From: Nitrospira sp.
GTDB lineage: Bacteria > Nitrospirota > Nitrospiria > Nitrospirales > UBA8639
DNA: 64,000 bases
Assembly (NCBI GenBank): GCA_011523385.1
Contig: WTGX01000025.1
Span: forward strand, 62,001 to 126,000
Direction: 5' to 3'
Below, one piece after another: positions 7,420 to 14,972 of the stretch; the first letter of the stretch is position 1; each line of letters opens with the position of its first letter. Under the pieces are notes generated by a model. The model saw nothing but the letters and a program-made list of their open reading frames with translations. It made no database searches and had not been told where the DNA came from. Made by a program: the position numbers and the translations under genes.

Positions 7420-8292
7420 TCACGTCATGGTCCGCTTTGCTTGCCGAGATGCAACGGAGGATTCCCTGGAGACCATAGCCTGTTGTCGTAATTCCTGACA
7501 ACGAAGGGTTGCAGCTTCAACGGCGCCGATCACCGTTCCTCGCAGTCGTCCTTTTTCGAGCCGGTGCAAGCCGGCAATTGTCGTCCCGCCGGGGGAAGCC
7601 ACCTGGTCTTTTAACGCCCCGGGATGGACCTTCGTTTCGACAACCATTTTGGCCGCACCCAACACCGTTTGCGCCGCCAGGAGTTGGGCATGCGCACGGG
7701 ACAGCCCCATTTTTACACCGCCGTCGGCCAATGCCTCGATAAACAGATATACGTACGCCGGTCCGCCTCCGCTCAGGCCAGTCACCGCATCCAGGAGCGG
7801 CTCATCAACCACCACGACTTGTCCCATGGCCTCGAACACCGCCCGGGCCACCTTCATTTGGTCGGTCGTCACCCCGGGTCCACCTGCGAGAGCCGTCGCA
7901 CCTTCCAGGACAACAGCCGGAGTATTGGGCATGGCCCGGACCACACGAGCCTGAGAATGCAACCCGGCAATAATCGTTGCGATAGAAACTCCCGCCGCCA
8001 CGGTAATAATGAGTTGACCGGAACCTCGAGATAGCTCCAAGCCGTCCAAAACCTCATTCATAACTTGAGGTTTTATTGCTAATAGAATGATATCGCTGGA
8101 TGCGGCAGTCTCTTGATTATCGCGTGATACCCGGACCTTAAAGATCTTGCGGAAATACGTTAACCGTTGGGCATCCACGTCCGTGGCACAAATCTGACTG
8201 GGGTTCACAATACCTTTTTTTAACAAACCGGAGATAATGGCTTCCGCCATGTTCCCCGCCCCGATGACGGCTATTTGCTTTTTCTTCAACAT
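7420..8292 (-). CDS. proC: Pyrroline-5-carboxylate reductase
   Basis: 290 aa. It catalyses the last step of proline synthesis, reducing 1-pyrroline-5-carboxylate with NAD(P)H. The Rossmann motif IGAGNMAEAII is at the N-terminus, ILLAIKPQ follows the NADP region, RAMPNTPA and the C-terminal substrate domain GLSGGGPAYVYLFIEALADGG and VASPGGTTIAGL are all intact. The ATG at 8292 places the Rossmann motif at residue 8, as usual; upstream codons are not needed. A tail of about 20 polar residues extends past the normal end of the family. The gene is likely monocistronic or linked to the small gene downstream. Confidence 0.97.
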   Translation of the reverse strand: MLKKKQIAVIGAGNMAEAIISGLLKKGIVNPSQICATDVDAQRLTYFRKIFKVRVSRDNQETAASSDIILLAIKPQVMNEVLDGLELSRGSGQLIITVAAGVSIATIIAGLHSQARVVRAMPNTPAVVLEGATALAGGPGVTTDQMKVARAVFEAMGQVVVVDEPLLDAVTGLSGGGPAYVYLFIEALADGGVKMGLSRAHAQLLAAQTVLGAAKMVVETKVHPGALKDQVASPGGTTIAGLHRLEKGRLRGTVIGAVEAATLRCQELRQQAMVSRESSVASRQAKRTMT

Positions 8293-8356
8293 GATGCCGG
8301 TAAGTATATCGTGGATTGCACACCCATTCAACTTAAGGAACCTCTTGAAAGACGTG

Positions 8357-8384
8357 TTGCTTTTTTACGAGGCGGGAGTATAGT
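8357..8384 (+). promoter_or_regulatory. Candidate sigma-70 promoter for the secreted repeat-protein pair
   Basis: TTGCTT at 8357-8362 and TATAGT at 8379-8384 are separated by 16 bases and lie about 60 bases before the start of the first secreted gene. Confidence 0.45.
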
Positions 8385-8446
8385 AAAAAGCACCCTTGAG
8401 TAGCCCATCCTCATGGCATGCCAACCCATGCAAAAGGAGGCTTCTT

Positions 8447-9547
8447 TTGAAAAATCTGGTTTTCATAATCTGCGCGATCTTCAGCGCTTCGCTCATTTTT
8501 GTCTCTCAAAGTTCTGCTCGCCGAACCCACTTGACTCCGGAACAAAAGCAACAACTCCAGAAAGCTCAGACCGTATTCGTGAACGCACTTGCGCTCACGG
8601 AAAAAGGGCGAACCAACTCCGAACCACTGCAGGCTCTCGTCTCTCAGCGGCTCACGGAAGTCGGATTTTCCATAACCGCCGACCGCAAACAAGCCCACGA
8701 CGTCGAATTCAAGGTGAAGTGTGAAGAGCGGAAAACGTGGACCGGCACCACAGCGGAAGGAGGCGATGCCGAACTGCTTGATGCGCCGGCGCGGCTCTGG
8801 AAAGGGCCGGCGTGTTTATTGACCTATCTGGTCGATGGGAAAAACCTTGGATGGTATAAGGAAGTCAGGACTTCCTTCCAGGATGCCATGGAGGCCGCCA
8901 AAGAGGCCGGGGCGAAAGACCCAGGGGACTATGCTCTGACCAAATTGGCCGAACGTCTCAATCAATATGATTTTCCGGTGCTGCTGGCTGCAGAATGGGG
9001 GCAGCCCGACCGGCTCATACAACTGATCGACGCTCCGGACACGCCCAAAATCCGGAAACTGTATATCCTGTCCGCGCTGAGCGAAATCGAAGCCGAAGCG
9101 GCGCTCCCACATTTGACCAAGCTGATGCAGGATAAGGATCTGGCCCAGGAAGCCGTGGAGGCGCTTACCGGCGTAGGAGAAGATTCCATCCCGTTTCTGA
9201 CCGACCTCTTTCAATCGTCGACGCAACCCGAGATCCAAGCTGCAGCCGCCAAGGCCTTGGGTGACGTGGCCGGAAGCAGCGGAAACCCCACGGCAATTCC
9301 CCCTTTGCTTGAATACCTGAAAGCCGCCTTAAAGAACTTCGATTCCTCCGACGATATTAATTTCCCCGTTTTAACCGAAGTTGTCTGGAGTCTCGGCAAA
9401 CTGAGAGACGAGCATTCAATCGAACCCATGGATGAACTGAATCAGAAAGTTTGGTTAATCAGAGATAACTCACAAGAAATGGCAAACCTCCGAGAGGCGG
9501 CGAATTGGACGTATAAGCAGCTCGATCTGGACGGGCACGTCAGTTAA
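8447..9547 (+). CDS. Secreted HEAT-like repeat protein, paralogue 1
   Basis: 366 aa. I chose the TTG at 8447 because AAAGGAGG sits 6 bases before it and the protein then opens with a clean signal peptide (KNLVFIICAIFSASLIFVSQ, cleavage after SSA). The mature protein begins RRTHLTPEQ. Residues 30-170 form an N-terminal domain with conserved DVEFKVKCEERKTW and LWKGPACLLTY blocks. Residues 190-300 contain helical repeats of the HEAT/PBS type (ALPHLTKLMQDKDLAQEAVEAL). The next gene is a close paralogue. It is likely a periplasmic scaffold or binding protein; no enzyme motif is visible. Confidence 0.75.
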   Translation: MKNLVFIICAIFSASLIFVSQSSARRTHLTPEQKQQLQKAQTVFVNALALTEKGRTNSEPLQALVSQRLTEVGFSITADRKQAHDVEFKVKCEERKTWTGTTAEGGDAELLDAPARLWKGPACLLTYLVDGKNLGWYKEVRTSFQDAMEAAKEAGAKDPGDYALTKLAERLNQYDFPVLLAAEWGQPDRLIQLIDAPDTPKIRKLYILSALSEIEAEAALPHLTKLMQDKDLAQEAVEALTGVGEDSIPFLTDLFQSSTQPEIQAAAAKALGDVAGSSGNPTAIPPLLEYLKAALKNFDSSDDINFPVLTEVVWSLGKLRDEHSIEPMDELNQKVWLIRDNSQEMANLREAANWTYKQLDLDGHVS

Positions 9548-9740
9548 CCCCCCAAGTCCCGAAATCACGCGTCGCAACAACCATTCGCATCATGCCGGAC
9601 ATGCGGCCATGAAGTCCGGCCATGAGATGCCCTGCGATAGGAATATCCCCTCTTTCCATGCATACCCATTATTCGGTACTATTCATATTCCAGTTGCCGG
9701 TTTCCCAGGTTCACCCTGATCCCTGTCAGGAGGATTCATA

Positions 9741-10841
9741 ATGAGATACGTTTCAGGAATACTTGTCTGTTTACTACTTTTGGCGGTCACGACCGAAAGC
9801 ATGGCACGCCGAAGCCACATCACAAACGAACAAAGGGCCCAATTGGCCAAGGTCAACACGCTATACCTCAATGTCCTTGCGCTGACGGAGAACGGTCGAG
9901 TCCCGTCGGCCAATCTGCTGACCACGGCAAAAACGCGGTTGGAAGCCATCGGATACAAAGTTGTCACCGACCGGAAAGAGCCCCATGACGTGGAGTTTCG
10001 GATCAAGTGCGAAGAACGAAAACGGTGGGCGGGCACCACGCGCTCCGGTGGAGACGCGGAATTGGCCGACGCCCCTGCTCGCCTGTGGAAGGGACCGGCG
10101 TGTCTCTTCAATTATCGCCTCGAAGGCCGGGACTTGGGTTGGTATAAGGAAACCCGGACTGATTTCGTGGACGCCTACGCCGCGGCACAAAAGGCCAAAG
10201 CCAAAAGCTCCGGACAATACGCCTTGGAACAATTGAACCTGAAGCTGCAGGAGTTCGATTTTCCGGTCATGATCGCCACGGAATGGAGACATACCGACCG
10301 TTTGGCTCAACTCCTGGAGAATCCGGATACGGATAAACGCCGCAAATTGCGGATTCTCTCCACGCTTTCACGGATTCAATCAAAGCAGGCCTTCCCCCAT
10401 TTGGTAAAATTGGCGAGAGACGAAAACGCCGAGTATGCTGAAGAAGCGATTATCGCCCTGGCCGGACTCGGCAGGTCGGCAACTCCCATACTCACGGACA
10501 TCTTTGTCACGACACAAAATTCGAAAATTCAAGCTGCCGCGGCCAAAGGATTGGGCTTGGTCGGCGCTCACACCGGAGACCCCGACATCACTCCACCGTT
10601 GCTCGATTATCTCAACAAGAATTTGGAAGACATGGACGAATCCTCGGACATCGATTTTCCGGTGCTCACCGAAGTCGTCTGGTCGATAGCCAAACTCCGA
10701 AACGATAAATCCATCGAACCGATTGAACAGCTCAACATCAAGATCTGGCTCATCCGGGACACGTCGGAGGCAATGAAAAAACTCCGGGAAGCCGCCAACG
10801 TCGCCACCAAAATGGTGGACCTCGACTATCAAATCATGTAA
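9741..10841 (+). CDS. Secreted HEAT-like repeat protein, paralogue 2
   Basis: 366 aa, ATG at 9741 behind CAGGAGG. The signal peptide is ILVCLLLLAVTTESMA. The domain order matches the preceding gene, with shared blocks such as RRxHxTxEQ, DVEFxxKCEERKxWxGTT, DAPARLWKGPACL, GWYKExRT, DFPVLTEVVWS and LNxKxWLIRD. The two arose by tandem duplication and then diverged, most in the helical repeat part. The gap between them (about 190 bases) holds no obvious promoter or terminator, so they may be co-transcribed. The function is unknown; two retained copies suggest binding of different partners in the periplasm. Confidence 0.75.
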   Translation: MRYVSGILVCLLLLAVTTESMARRSHITNEQRAQLAKVNTLYLNVLALTENGRVPSANLLTTAKTRLEAIGYKVVTDRKEPHDVEFRIKCEERKRWAGTTRSGGDAELADAPARLWKGPACLFNYRLEGRDLGWYKETRTDFVDAYAAAQKAKAKSSGQYALEQLNLKLQEFDFPVMIATEWRHTDRLAQLLENPDTDKRRKLRILSTLSRIQSKQAFPHLVKLARDENAEYAEEAIIALAGLGRSATPILTDIFVTTQNSKIQAAAAKGLGLVGAHTGDPDITPPLLDYLNKNLEDMDESSDIDFPVLTEVVWSIAKLRNDKSIEPIEQLNIKIWLIRDTSEAMKKLREAANVATKMVDLDYQIM

Positions 10842-10896
10842 TCCCTCTCGCGGCAACCGACTCGGCACCGAACCCGCCATTCACTCGTTGCAAAAA

Positions 10897-11409
10897 ATGA
10901 AGGGGCTCCAAAATTCCACACTCAATCGGAGCCCCTTCACTTTCACCCTAACGCTCCTCCTGCTCGTTGCCGGAATTCCACCGGACCCGGCCAGGACAAC
11001 GGATGGAGAGAGAGAGCTCTCGCGGCTCCAAGCGAAATCCGAAGATGCCATGGCTCAGGGTGATCCCCAGGGCGCGGCCAACAGCATCGGCAGGGCCGCT
11101 TTGTTGGCCTCCCAACTCGACAAGCAGTCTGACTCAACCCAGCCGCCCTACCGAATCCTGGTCGATCTGTTTCGAGCACAGGAACAGGTGTATCGCGCCA
11201 TTGCCCTGTTTCAACAGAGTGGAGAGCGAACTCCGGCCTCCTCCGGAATTTGCTCTTTACTCTCCCAAGGCAGGCAGCATGCCTTCCGGGCACTGGAGAA
11301 CCATTCCGCTACGTCCTCGGACCATGCCGTTCATGACCACCTTCTTCAACAAACCATGGAATGGCAGGAAATCATACAGGAATTGCAGCACGATTGGGAT
11401 TGCAGGTAG
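10897..11409 (+). CDS. Putative exported protein, unknown
   Basis: 170 aa from the ATG at 10897. A hydrophobic N-terminal segment (FTFTLTLLLLVAGIPP) suggests a signal peptide. The rest is mostly helical with a TPR-like feel (ELSRLQAKSEDAMAQGDPQGAANSIGRAALLASQL) and ends DWDCR. The start codon is the first base-paired position of a 12-bp perfect inverted repeat covering the first 14 codons, so initiation could be hairpin-controlled. It follows the two secreted repeat proteins by 55 bases and probably belongs to the same periplasmic group. Confidence 0.6.
   Translation: MKGLQNSTLNRSPFTFTLTLLLLVAGIPPDPARTTDGERELSRLQAKSEDAMAQGDPQGAANSIGRAALLASQLDKQSDSTQPPYRILVDLFRAQEQVYRAIALFQQSGERTPASSGICSLLSQGRQHAFRALENHSATSSDHAVHDHLLQQTMEWQEIIQELQHDWDCR
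10898..10939 (+). promoter_or_regulatory. 12-bp perfect inverted repeat over a start codon
   Basis: TGAAGGGGCTCC at 10898-10909 pairs perfectly with GGAGCCCCTTCA at 10928-10939 across an 18-base loop. It begins inside the ATG of the exported-protein gene. Only a weak T-rich tract follows, so it may be a terminator for the upstream pair or a translational control hairpin. Confidence 0.6.
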
Positions 11410-11486
11410 CTGACGTTATCAATAAACCGCAAGCCTTCTTTCAATCATCGCACGACCTCTTCTCGTCATCCGTTCATGGCCGGGAC

Positions 11487-12863
11487 TCAGGCGGACGGCT
11501 TCTGCGCGTCAAAATAGTCCCGCGTCACCTTGAAGACCATCGGCGCCAGCAACAACAAGCCCACCAGATTGGGCACAGCCATCAAGCCGTTGAGGGTGTC
11601 CGACAAATTCCAGACGAACGCCACCTTCACGTTGGCAAAACCCAGTGCCGCGACCACCCACAAAACGCGGTAGACAATCAGGCTGTTTTCACTGAACAGG
11701 TATTGCCAGCATCGCTCGCCGTAATAGGACCAGCCGAGAATAGTGGTAAACGCAAAGACGGCCAGCGCAATGGTCACGATGTATTGCCCACCGGCAATGG
11801 ACGCGTGAAAGGCCGTGGACGTAAGCGCCGCACCGGTCAGGCCCGCTCCGTCTTCACCGGTGACGGTCCAGGCGCCGGAAGTCAGAATCACCAGCGAGGT
11901 CATGGTGCAGACAATGATGGTATCGATAAAGGTGCCCAGCATGGCGATAATGCCCTGGCGCACGGGGTTGTTCGTCTTGGCCGCGGCATGAGCGATGGCG
12001 GCGGACCCCAAGCCGGATTCATTGGAAAACACTCCGCGAGCCACCCCGAACCGGACAGCCGCGGCTACGGCCGCCCCGGCAAAACCGCCCGTCGCCGCCG
12101 CGGGAGTAAAGGCGTGCTTGAAAATCAAGGCCATGGCCTGAGGCACTTCGGTGATATTGATGAGGATGACCAGCAAGGCGGACCCGGTGTAGAGCACAAT
12201 CATGGCCGGCACCAGTGTACCTGCCACCTCGGCGATTCTCCTGATGCCGCCGATGATGACGAACCCCACCAGCGCAGCCACCATGACGCCTGTCACGAAC
12301 TTGGGCACGCTGAAGCTCTCTCCCAGGGCGACCGCCATTGAATTCACCTGCACCGCGTTACCGATGCCGAATGCGGCCACGGCCCCGAACGCGGCAAAAG
12401 CCAGCCCCAACCATTTGCCCAACTCGGGGGCAAACGCACCCACACCGTTCCGCAGATAGTACATCGGGCCGCCCACGTATTTGCCCGCCTTATCCACTTC
12501 ACGATACGTCACGGCGCACACAGCTTCGGCGTACTTGGTGGCCATGCCGAACAGCGCGATGAGCCACATATAGAAAATGGCGCCTGGCCCGCCGAGGGCG
12601 ATGGCCGTGGCGACGCCGGCAATGTTCCCCGTCCCGACGGTGGCGGATAACGCCGTCATGAGTGCGTTGAACGGTTTGACTTCCCCCTTGTCGCCGGGGT
12701 CGGTCTTCTCGAGCAGCAACCTGAAGCCGTAACCCACTTTTCGCCACGGCATGAAGACCAGGCCAAGGGTCAGCAACACACCCGTGACACCCAGCATGCC
12801 GAGCATGGGCGGACCCCATGCAAACGCATTGACTTCATTGATGAACGCATTCAATTGTTCCAT
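11487..12863 (-). CDS. Sodium:alanine/glycine symporter (AGCS family)
   Basis: 458 aa integral membrane protein of the AGCS family (AlsT/DagA type), which imports alanine or glycine with Na+. The ATG at 12863 follows GGGAGG. Diagnostic segments are NALMTALSATVGTGNIAGVATAIALGG split over TM2-3, KYAEAVCAVTYRE, GGPMYYLRNG, RGVFSNESGLGSAAIAHAAA and the late TILGWSYYGERC block. About ten to eleven hydrophobic segments are visible. No riboswitch-like structure was seen upstream. The gene stands alone between a convergent exported-protein gene and a divergent small gene. Confidence 0.93.
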   Translation of the reverse strand: MEQLNAFINEVNAFAWGPPMLGMLGVTGVLLTLGLVFMPWRKVGYGFRLLLEKTDPGDKGEVKPFNALMTALSATVGTGNIAGVATAIALGGPGAIFYMWLIALFGMATKYAEAVCAVTYREVDKAGKYVGGPMYYLRNGVGAFAPELGKWLGLAFAAFGAVAAFGIGNAVQVNSMAVALGESFSVPKFVTGVMVAALVGFVIIGGIRRIAEVAGTLVPAMIVLYTGSALLVILINITEVPQAMALIFKHAFTPAAATGGFAGAAVAAAVRFGVARGVFSNESGLGSAAIAHAAAKTNNPVRQGIIAMLGTFIDTIIVCTMTSLVILTSGAWTVTGEDGAGLTGAALTSTAFHASIAGGQYIVTIALAVFAFTTILGWSYYGERCWQYLFSENSLIVYRVLWVVAALGFANVKVAFVWNLSDTLNGLMAVPNLVGLLLLAPMVFKVTRDYFDAQKPSA

Positions 12864-12999
12864 GATATCCTCCCGATACGTACGCCGGAGGGTTCGTAGG
12901 AAATGCAGAAAACAGGGGTTTGCTTGCAACGCCGGCAAAAACTGGCGCATTCTAGCAAAGATTAGGCTACACGGCTAGTTACAGGCCGGAACGGCGGAG

Positions 13000-13017
13000 C
13001 GTTATTCGACAATAACG
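13000..13017. promoter_or_regulatory. 7-bp perfect hairpin upstream of the 56-aa gene
   Basis: CGTTATT-CGAC-AATAACG forms a perfect stem with a 4-base loop, 45 bases before the GTG at 13063 and about 140 bases upstream of the divergent symporter. It could be an operator for either gene. Confidence 0.4.
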
Positions 13018-13062
13018 AAATCCAACAGCGATACCAATTATCTGGAAAAAGGAGAAGAACCC

Positions 13063-13233
13063 GTGGCGGAAGTCAAAATTGAAGATGGAATACTCAAGGT
13101 CACTGAATTGGACGTCCAGGATCCTAAAATCGTAAAAATTCTGGAGGAATACCCACCCAACCGGTGGTGTGAAATCACGCGCCGGGCCATTAAGATCGGG
13201 CTTGGATATTTGCAGGGCGGAGCCCAGGACTAG
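13063..13233 (+). CDS. Small protein of unknown function (56 aa)
   Basis: 56 aa, GTG start with AAAGGAGAAG about 8 bases upstream. The sequence opens with an acidic strand (AEVKIEDGILKVTELDV) and closes with an amphipathic helix (WCEITRRAIKIGLGYLQGG). The codon use resembles neighbouring genes and the ribosome site is strong, so I regard it as real. No domain is recognised. The short strand plus helix could form a dimerising regulator. Confidence 0.6.
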   Translation: MAEVKIEDGILKVTELDVQDPKIVKILEEYPPNRWCEITRRAIKIGLGYLQGGAQD

Positions 13234-13313
13234 CCGTACGATACGAAGTCCTCTTCCTTGAACAAGATGCGTGAAAGGGGACGACTCAAACGGTTCACGA
13301 GACTCCCGTTAAT

Positions 13314-14870
13314 ATGTCATTGCAAGTTGAAATCGAAACAAGCCTGACATCACAGGACCGCCGGCATCTCAAGGAGCGTGGTATTTCCGTCCAAACGCTC
13401 GAAAACCAGCTTGCGACGTTCCAACGCGGAATTCCTTTTGCAAGACTCAAACGGCCATGTCATCCAGGCGACGGGATCAACTTGCTCCGTTCATTGGATA
13501 CCCCCGCCGTGATACAAAATTTTGAACGGGCTAGAACCGCGGGGCGTATCATGAAGTTTGTGCCTGCGTCCGGCATCGGTACGCGCATGTTCAAGTTCCT
13601 GGAGGTTGCTCGTCTCCGGAGAACATCCAATGCTCCTGCAGCCACGGAGCAATTGAAACTTTTTTTTTCCAGTCTTCCGAAATTCGCCTTTTATCATGAT
13701 CTGCAGAAGATGCTGTCGGGGCAAGGACAGCAACTCGACGGACTCCTTGCCAAGAACAATTATCGTCCTGTCATCGATGCCCTCCTGGACTCACTGAACT
13801 ATGCCAGGCTGCCAAAGGGCTTAATGGCATTTCACAGATATACCGACACAACCAGAACCCCGATCGAAGAACATCTGGTAGAAGCCGCGGATTACGCCAA
13901 AGACAACGAAGGTCGTGCCCGCGTCCATTTCACGGTTTCGCCGGACCAGCAACTTGCCATCCAACAACATATCGAGAAAGCCCGTCACGCACTCGGTCTG
14001 GATCACGTCTCGTGGGCCGTCGGCTGCTCCGCTCAAAAACCCTCGACGGATACCGTGGCCGTTACCATGAACAACAGCCTCTTCCGCGATTCCGACGACA
14101 ATCTCCTGTTTCGACCGGCAGGACATGGCGCGTTACTCTCGAATCTTCACGAACTTCACGGCGACGTGGTGTTCATCAAAAACATCGACAACGTCGTGCC
14201 CGATCATCTAAAAGAAACCTGCTCTCACTATAAAAGAATACTTGGAGGGCTCCTCATCGAGTTGCAAGACACGTTGTTTTCATTCTTAACGCAACTCAAA
14301 TCCGGCGCGGCGTCACCGGCTCTCCTCGAACGGATAACGGAATGGGCCAACCAGTCGCTTGCCCTTACCATACCCAATCGATGGAACGCGGGTACCGTCT
14401 CACAAAAAGCGCAGTGGCTGTTCACGTGGCTGAACCGGCCCATCCGAGTCTGCGGCATGGTCCCAAACGTCAACCACCCGGGTGGCGGACCATTCTGGGT
14501 CGAACGGGAGGACGGCACCACCTCATTGCAGATCGTGGAAGCCTCCCAAGTCGATCCGGATTCTCCAACTCAACAGAAGGTCTTCGCATCGTCAACCCAC
14601 TTTAACCCGGTGGATATGGTGTGCGGCGTTCGGGACTATCAAGGCAAGCCTTTTAACCTTGACCGGTTCGTCGATCCCGATACGGGGTTCATTGCTCAAA
14701 AATCCTACAAAGGCAGAGAGTTGAAAGCTCTGGAGTTGCCCGGCTTGTGGAACGGAGGGATGGCCAAATGGCATTCCGTCTTTGTCGAGATACCACGCGA
14801 GACGTTTAATCCGGTCAAGACCGTAATGGACCTGCTCTTGTCCGAACACCAACCGCCGAAACGTCTCTGA
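13314..14870 (+). CDS. DUF4301 family protein (nucleotidyl-sugar-transferase-like)
   Basis: 518 aa, the usual length of DUF4301. Near residue 82 the motif VPASGIGTRMFKFL resembles the G-x-G-T-R-M-x-K nucleotide-binding loop of sugar nucleotidyltransferases. Further conserved blocks are LPKGLMAFHRY, RTPIEEHLVEAADYA, VHFTVSPDQQ, QKPSTDTVAVTMNN, LFRPAGHGALLSNL, VVFIKNIDNVVPD, RVCGMVPNVNHPGGGPFW and ELKALELPGLWNGGMAKW. The family is known mainly from Bacteroidota and has no assigned reaction; the core suggests NTP-dependent transfer to a sugar or similar substrate. It precedes the acetyl-CoA synthetase gene by about 100 bases on the same strand. Confidence 0.9.
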   Translation: MSLQVEIETSLTSQDRRHLKERGISVQTLENQLATFQRGIPFARLKRPCHPGDGINLLRSLDTPAVIQNFERARTAGRIMKFVPASGIGTRMFKFLEVARLRRTSNAPAATEQLKLFFSSLPKFAFYHDLQKMLSGQGQQLDGLLAKNNYRPVIDALLDSLNYARLPKGLMAFHRYTDTTRTPIEEHLVEAADYAKDNEGRARVHFTVSPDQQLAIQQHIEKARHALGLDHVSWAVGCSAQKPSTDTVAVTMNNSLFRDSDDNLLFRPAGHGALLSNLHELHGDVVFIKNIDNVVPDHLKETCSHYKRILGGLLIELQDTLFSFLTQLKSGAASPALLERITEWANQSLALTIPNRWNAGTVSQKAQWLFTWLNRPIRVCGMVPNVNHPGGGPFWVEREDGTTSLQIVEASQVDPDSPTQQKVFASSTHFNPVDMVCGVRDYQGKPFNLDRFVDPDTGFIAQKSYKGRELKALELPGLWNGGMAKWHSVFVEIPRETFNPVKTVMDLLLSEHQPPKRL

Positions 14871-14972
14871 AGAGGGAATCTTGCACCGGCATTCGGACCT
14901 GCGCATAATGCACGCATCATCGTCAATGTGCTCTCTTTTCTTCCACGATTGACCCGTTATGAGGATCCATCC

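Noticed and set aside
11361-12341. 326-aa plus-strand frame opposite the symporter
   Set aside because: It is antisense to a well conserved AGCS protein and has no domain; its His/Gly-rich composition is typical of a shadow frame.
12864-13062. Glycine or alanine riboswitch in front of the symporter
   Set aside because: No paired-aptamer pattern was seen; only a 7-bp hairpin that could serve the other gene.
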